Of a stretch of DNA of 64,000 nucleotides, positions 59,193 through 64,000 are shown piece after piece. The notes below the pieces were generated by a model. The model saw nothing but the letters and a program-made list of their open reading frames with translations, did no database searches and was not told the DNA's origin. A program made the translations under genes and the position numbers. How positions within the stretch are numbered: the stretch's first letter is position 1; each line of letters starts with the position of its first letter. Source of the stretch: Allodiplogaster sudhausi (taxonomy: Eukaryota > Nematoda > Chromadorea > Rhabditida > Diplogasteridae); NCBI GenBank assembly GCA_945643635.1, contig CALZFC010000056.1:1671001-1735000 (forward strand), in the 5' to 3' direction.

Positions 59193-60955
59193 GAGACAAA
59201 CTGACGCATGGCCACAGATGATCAGGTCGAAGAGCATGGCGTTGTTCTTCAAGTTCTCCTCCATGTCCCGCTCAGCACGAGGATCGAACCGCCACCATCC
59301 CTGGTCGTTAGCCTTAATTGTGTCTTTAGCGCGAAGCTATTAGATAACACTTTCCAACCTGTATTCAAGATCACACAACCGTATAATTTCACATTGCTCT
59401 AGGTCATGTTGGGACTTGGGTAGCAGCTTCGAAATATAAAAAGCAAGAAAAGTAGATGTTGAAGGACACCTGATAAAGCCAGAACGGCCGCTTGGGACGA
59501 CTTTGTTTATCGGTCTTCGCTTTATCCTCCTCATCCTTCCAAAAGTCAAAGTTATTAAAATAGCAGTTTCTTGTGAACCTCTTTCACTCTCACATACTGA
59601 ATAAATACTGCTTACGAACCTGTTCATCATTGTCAGACTCTTCCTTCTTCACATTCTTTGGCTATAAAGACAGCCGTACATTCATTTATTGCCAGTGTTA
59701 AAAAAAGACCTCACTTTTTAAAGGGACCCTTCTGAATTATTGGCATTCTAAAAGTATAGAAACCCATTTTAGAAACAGTTAAAACATCCCGGCTGGAATT
59801 TGAACTCAGATATTAGTACATTCCCAATATCCAATAAATAATATTGTTCAACCTGTTCGTTCTCATCAGGTTCTTCTTTCTTCACATCGGCCACCTACAA
59901 CGTTACTCTTAAGAAAGCTGGCGAGGTTAAAGGGCACGTCAGGAGGGTCTGGATTACAAGGACTCAAGAAGCGACTAGACTGACTAGTGTATGCATTCTC
60001 AGTATGAAACGACCAACCAAAGGAGATGAGTTGAGCGTAGTCTTCGGAAGAGAACGACGCGTTGGAGTGTTGCCCTGCTTCTCCTCGGGGTCTTCGAGAT
60101 CAATGCTGCCCTTGAGTTTAGGTTTCTTGAACAGGTCACCATCGATAGGAGTTCGGCAAAGAGGACAACGGGCCTCCACTCCATTCGCTCCCTCGTGCAC
60201 ACCTGTTAACAGCTACACTTCTAATTCAACCAATCACAGCCAGCTCAGAACACTAATGAGATATCAGAAGCTCAGCACCCAAACTACCTGCAAACATACT
60301 GTAATCATACTCAACTCATTTACTAATTCTCCAGAAACCAAATTTTAGGTCAAAACCACTCCAAGTGGTTGGTGGAACACGGCTAGATTTTTGATATGGG
60401 GATCACGGCTATAAGACCGATTTCGCATGCTTATGAATTGTGAAGGATTCCCTAGTTGATCGAACTTCATTGGCCAATGGTGGAACCGTAGCACCACCCT
60501 GGCCATATTGGTACCATTCGGTTACTCCTGCCCCAGAAATTTTCAAAAACAATATTTTTTCTCCCAAAAATTACTACAAAAAAAATCACAAGAATATCAC
60601 GTTTATTAATGAGCGAGATCATTTTCTAAAGTTACGAGGTATGCTAACTGACAAGTTTATACCGATGCCAGCTAGTTGTACTAGTTGTCCACACCACATA
60701 CCTACCTTTTGCAAACGACCTCACTATCAATAACAAGCGTGAAATCCGCGATCCTTCTAGGGTGATTTGGGAACATTTTCCATTCGAAAGCTTTCTGGGG
60801 CAGGAATGACCGAATAGTACAAGGTCGTCCAATCGTAAGACACAAAACAAACCCTTGATGCAGAGGAAGCAGAATGTGTGATTGCAAGTCAGCTCGAGGG
60901 CCAACACGAACTTCTGGTAGCAGATCGGGCACTCATCGCGCCGAGAATCATTCAT
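58462..60955 (-). CDS. RNF146: RNF146-like E3 ubiquitin ligase (RING + WWE)
   Basis: Poly-ADP-ribose-directed ubiquitin ligase by homology. Minus-strand exons: 60955-60853, 60202-60018, 59894-59853, 59661-59620, 59535-59470, 59312-59206, 58618-58462. The C3HC4 RING is split by the first intron: ECPICYQKFVLALELTCNHT then FCFLCIKG / ARCPLCRTPIDGDLFKKP. An acidic-basic linker includes two near-duplicate 14-codon exons (VADVKKEEPDENEQ and PKNVKKEESDNDEQ). The WWE domain follows: WLYQ / ANDQGWWRFDPRAERDMEEN, then MTQTRLDVVGG and a C-terminal KGVAGVRL, equal to the family's KKGVAGLRL. The protein stops right after the WWE, much shorter than vertebrate RNF146. The joint after 60018 is not fully phase-checked. 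Confidence 0.88.
58635..59200. repeat. GA minisatellite with repeated CACGTG units
   Basis: Occupies the last RNF146-like intron. The unit GGGCACGTGAAGAGAAAG recurs at about 58660, 58680, 58789, 58898, 58995 and 59039, plus a CAAGTG variant near 59095, embedded in (GA)n and G runs. Confidence 0.93.
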
Positions 60956-61259
60956 TCTCACTGATGTTCAACTATTCGTTAACAGAAGTTCTGTCCACCT
61001 CGATTGCAGACAAACGAATGCGTCGTTAGCGCTTTTTGAGAATCCTGATGTTTAATGAGGCGAAGCAGTAAACAACCACAACAATCTTATTCAACGAGCA
61101 CATAACAAGGAACATAATGCCGTTTTGAGCACGAAACACTTTGCCCTTTGCCAAATGCGCCGAGGATCGAGAGAGTGAACAAAGGATGAGAGGAAACAGG
61201 AGAGGAGAGAAGTGGAAGACGGCCCGTGGGAGGGGGACATCCCACCACCGCGTCAGCCT

Positions 61260-62271
61260 CTACTGGTCGGCGATAGTGACCTCAACATCAACTCCCGGCT
61301 CGATCGAGATCGACGTAATCTGGTGAAGGACATCCGAGGGACTGTGCATGTTGATCAGACGCTTGTGGATGCGCATCTGAAAACCAACAATTCACAGATT
61401 CACGAAAACCTAGTTCTTGGCTTATTGTTCACTCTAGGAAATAAAAGGAAAGAGGAGAGGCATGGAGATAATCCTTTTTGGCATTAATTTTAGTGGCGAC
61501 CTGATTTTAGAACACTTGTACGGTCATTCTCGCGTGCTTTGGCTAACATGGTTTTTTTTAAGCTCAGCTTAGTAAAAAAAGGAAAACTGCAGGAAACGGC
61601 AAGGCTGAGCAAAAGTTACGGAATTTCGTAGAGGGACAATTATTATTCTGATTACATCTACGCTCTAATTGGATAAGGCGGACTTCAAGATTACACAAGA
61701 AAATGTGACTTATATGGTAAACAGATGCAATAGGTAAAATGAAAAAGAGTAAGTGGATTCTTCCACGAATGAGTTAGAAACAAAGGCTTCGAAAGTATAC
61801 CTGAAAGCGATCCCAGGTCTTGGAACCCTCTCCGCAAGGAGTCTTGCGGGTCGTGATACGAAGGACCTTAGTCGGCATGCGAATCGGCCCCTTCACCATG
61901 AGCTCTTTCTCCTTCGCTCCATTGATGAGCTGAGCGCACACTGAAATAGTAGGAGGGTGACTTACAGTGTTGAAACATAAACAACCACATTTCCCGAAAG
62001 GAATACGTTAAAAATGATCATGGACGAACAAACCCTTCTCAAGGGAGGCGACATTCTGCGAGGTGAGGGTAATACGGATGCGGTGTTCAGCGCTGTCAGC
62101 CAGAGGCTTCTCACTCTTGTAAGCAGCCTGCAAAATATATCATATTTTACGCGATATAGACAATATTTTTATCACCAAAAATAAACCCACTCCTGTCATA
62201 AATACGCCAATTAACTCAGAAAAGAAAATGCTATGAACTGTCAAAGATAAGGGAGAGAAATACTATACCAT
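61260..62271 (-). CDS. RPS20: 40S ribosomal protein S20 (uS10)
   Basis: Small-subunit ribosomal protein. Minus-strand exons: 62271-62269 (ATG only), 62127-62034, 61940-61801, 61376-61260. Conserved blocks: [80 protein letters not shown], and [17 protein letters not shown]. Length (117 aa) is that of the family. Exon 1 codes for the initiator Met alone, followed by GTATAG; this is a common arrangement in ribosomal-protein genes. Confidence 0.97.
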
Positions 62272-62635
62272 TGTAGATTGTGCGGGTCGAGCGTTCAGAA
62301 AAGTTTCGGATTACTTCTTTCTTCTCTTAGCTTTTCTGTGCTCTACTTCCAGTTTGGGCTATAAAAATGAAATCTTACTAACATATCACAAAGACTTTCG
62401 ACGAATTTCTAAAGCCGCAGCGAAAATAAACACAAATAAAATAGAAAGTAAAAGCATAATATATCCAAACACCGCAACTGGATATTAAATAATACTCTCA
62501 ACACCACGAAAAGACTGCAGTAATGCACGCTGATACTACGTTAAGATTTAAAAATTTGCCTACGTATCTTGCACATCATTTACGAGAAATAGCTGGCATT
62601 TTGCCAAAACTTGGTGCAGGTTTAAATTACTTCCC

Positions 62636-62976
62636 CACGGAGGGTACCCGCCCTTAAAAAAATCCGGAAATTTGACACAGCAAATACCGTATTTTCCGCG
62701 TTGCGCCCGTTTCATGCGTCGCGGCAAGGCACAGCATACAGCTCTGCGGAGCTCGCCTCCAAATTCATCGATCGAAGTGATTTAAACTCCCTCCAAAAGT
62801 TACCGTAATATTTGGTTATATTCGGGCAACTGGCAATTTGCCAGCAGTTTCACCTTAGCTCTAATGATTTTGAAGTCCCACTCGAAATTGCGATCTGGTA
62901 AATCTCGGCGAAAATCTCGACCAATCTAATTCACAACTACACTCGTTCACCATAACGAACATGGATACCCCCCGTG
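62636..62976. mobile_element. MITE copy 2 (341 bp, TIRs and 6-bp TSD)
   Basis: Nearly identical, same orientation, to 34770-35107. Flanked by CTTCCC direct repeats (62630-62635 and 62977-62982). It sits between the divergent RPS20 and DMAP1 genes, 73 bp before the DMAP1 ATG. Confidence 0.92.
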
Positions 62977-63049
62977 CTTCCCTAGGCTCCTTCCGTATGT
63001 TCAAGTTTAGGTATATCATTAAAATATTGACTGAGGCGTCATACTGAAG

Positions 63050-63980
63050 ATGATTGATGCGAGATCACTACTCCCTGCCGACTGTGCTAATTTCTCTCCG
63101 AAGGAGAGAAATCCGATTATTTCTGGATCTCTTACGGATGTCGAGGGCATTAAGAAGGTGTCCACCATTTTCTCTTATAGATATCATATCAACGTCGACA
63201 ATTTCAGAAGCAAGGCCGGCCAGCTAAAATTGAAACAAAGCGTCCAGTGGGAATGAAGCGCGAGGTCTTCAACTTGCTCGGCCCCGGCGAGGAGAAGGAC
63301 ATAACATCCATGATGCCAGCTCAGAGCAAGACTTATCGGAATCCGAAAGCACAGGTCTCTGCCCTTCAGTAAAACGGATAACCACAATTGGAGGGATGTA
63401 AGGGTGTTGCACTCGAATTTTGCCTTGAGAAGTATTACACCAAGTCTTCTATATTCGAATCTAGTATACGGGGTCACCAAAGAATTCAGGCTATTGTGCC
63501 GGCCTGGAAGACTAGATGCGCCATAATACACGAGAGTACAGTAATTGTTTTAAATGATATTAATTATGTAGAATGTCATTTTTGATTTCCGCATTTCCGA
63601 GCCCAGGAAGGAGAGTGCCAACCGGCTTTCCGGATGTCAGGTTTATTATCAATTTTGTTGAGATCGGCAATCGTCCGGTGAGGAAGTACAAGTGGACAGA
63701 GTTCGAGAACGAAGCCAGATCGGATGGCTTGCGGCTTTTTCACTGGCAGCGAGTGGACCGAATCGAGAGCCAGGAATCGTATCCCTTTGCTGCCATGAAT
63801 AAGGTTGGCACTATTTTGCTGGTTGGAAATATCGCATGGAAGGACAAACAATAGCTCTATTCAGGTTATAAACATTCCTTCATACAACGATGAGGAGTAT
63901 TCCAACCATTTGGAGTCGCATAAGTGGACGAGAGAAGAAACAGATATTTTGTTCGAACTCTGCAGGCAATTTGACAGGAG
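63050..63980 (+). CDS. DMAP1: DNA methyltransferase 1-associated protein 1 (DMAP1), truncated by window edge
   Basis: Chromatin protein of the NuA4/TIP60 and SWR-type complexes. Four exons in phase: 63050-63157, 63208-63354, 63663-63803, 63865-63980. Conserved blocks: KRPVGMKREVFNLLG, RPVRKYKWTEFENEAR, LFHWQRV...YPFAAMNK and the SANT-like KWTREETDILFELCRQFDRR. The ATG at 63050 gives an N-terminus in register with the family. The gene continues beyond the right edge after a GT at 63981. Confidence 0.92.
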
Positions 63981-64000
63981 GTTTTACTTTTAATTTGGCA

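Noticed and set aside
58358..59264. Very long minus-strand open frames rich in Ser-Leu
   Set aside because: They are translations of the (GA)n minisatellite; no composition, start or family supports coding. The same applies to frames at 24558-25133, 36480-36995, 44294-44929, 46732-47335, 50028-50618 and 52798-53289.
59776..59812. Second tRNA-like B-box
   Set aside because: A GGCTGGAATTTGAACTC-like stretch resembles a reversed B-box, but there is no A-box or foldable arm nearby.

Overview
This is eukaryotic genomic DNA, most likely from a nematode. Genes are compact, with many 40-70 nt introns. The gene content includes a cuticlin-type ZP protein, a two-pore K+ channel of the TWK type and a secreted protein with DB modules, a domain family known mainly from nematodes. 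I cannot place the species or clade from the sequence alone. Two features are striking throughout: introns and intergenic DNA are full of (GA)n/(CT)n arrays, and several well-supported introns use GC rather than GT donors.

Layout, left to right. 237-4865 (+) importin beta-1. 6522-9849 (+) SLC36-like amino-acid transporter. 11023-12599 (+) RRP7-like ribosome-biogenesis factor. 12770-15861 (+) dipeptidyl peptidase III. 16176-18235 (+) WD40 protein resembling SKI8/WDR61 with an acidic tail. 19743-21836 (+) K2P channel. 24261-27497 (+) cuticlin/ZP protein. 27947-28276 (-) acyl-CoA-binding protein. 28822-34686 (-) exons of an unrecognised gene whose last intron holds an antisense LINE (about 29371-33540) with a 400-bp palindrome at its 5' end. 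34770-35107 first copy of a MITE. 36329-36891 (+) tiny secreted cysteine-rich peptide gene behind a TATA box. 37191-37924 a TIR element. 39778-42863 (-) a second LINE with a clean 22-bp target-site duplication. 43631-46093 (+) exons of a multi-pass membrane (possibly 7TM) protein, with a 48-bp tandem repeat. 46300-50800 mostly GA/CT low-complexity DNA. 50826-52003 Gly/Ser-rich exons. 52791-54918 (+) DB-module protein. 56084-57230 (-) PHOX2/CEH-17-like paired-type homeobox gene. 58462-60955 (-) RNF146-like RING+WWE ubiquitin ligase. 61260-62271 (-) ribosomal protein S20. 62636-62976 second MITE copy. 63050-right edge (+) DMAP1, truncated by the window.

Most genes are unrelated housekeeping or cuticle/neuronal genes sitting side by side; I see no operon-like co-functional cluster. 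RRP7, DPP3 and the WD40 gene lie head-to-tail within about 170-320 bp of each other. Exon models were assembled by hand from reading frame, splice dinucleotides, phase and remembered family alignments; for the best genes all exon lengths sum to an intact frame.
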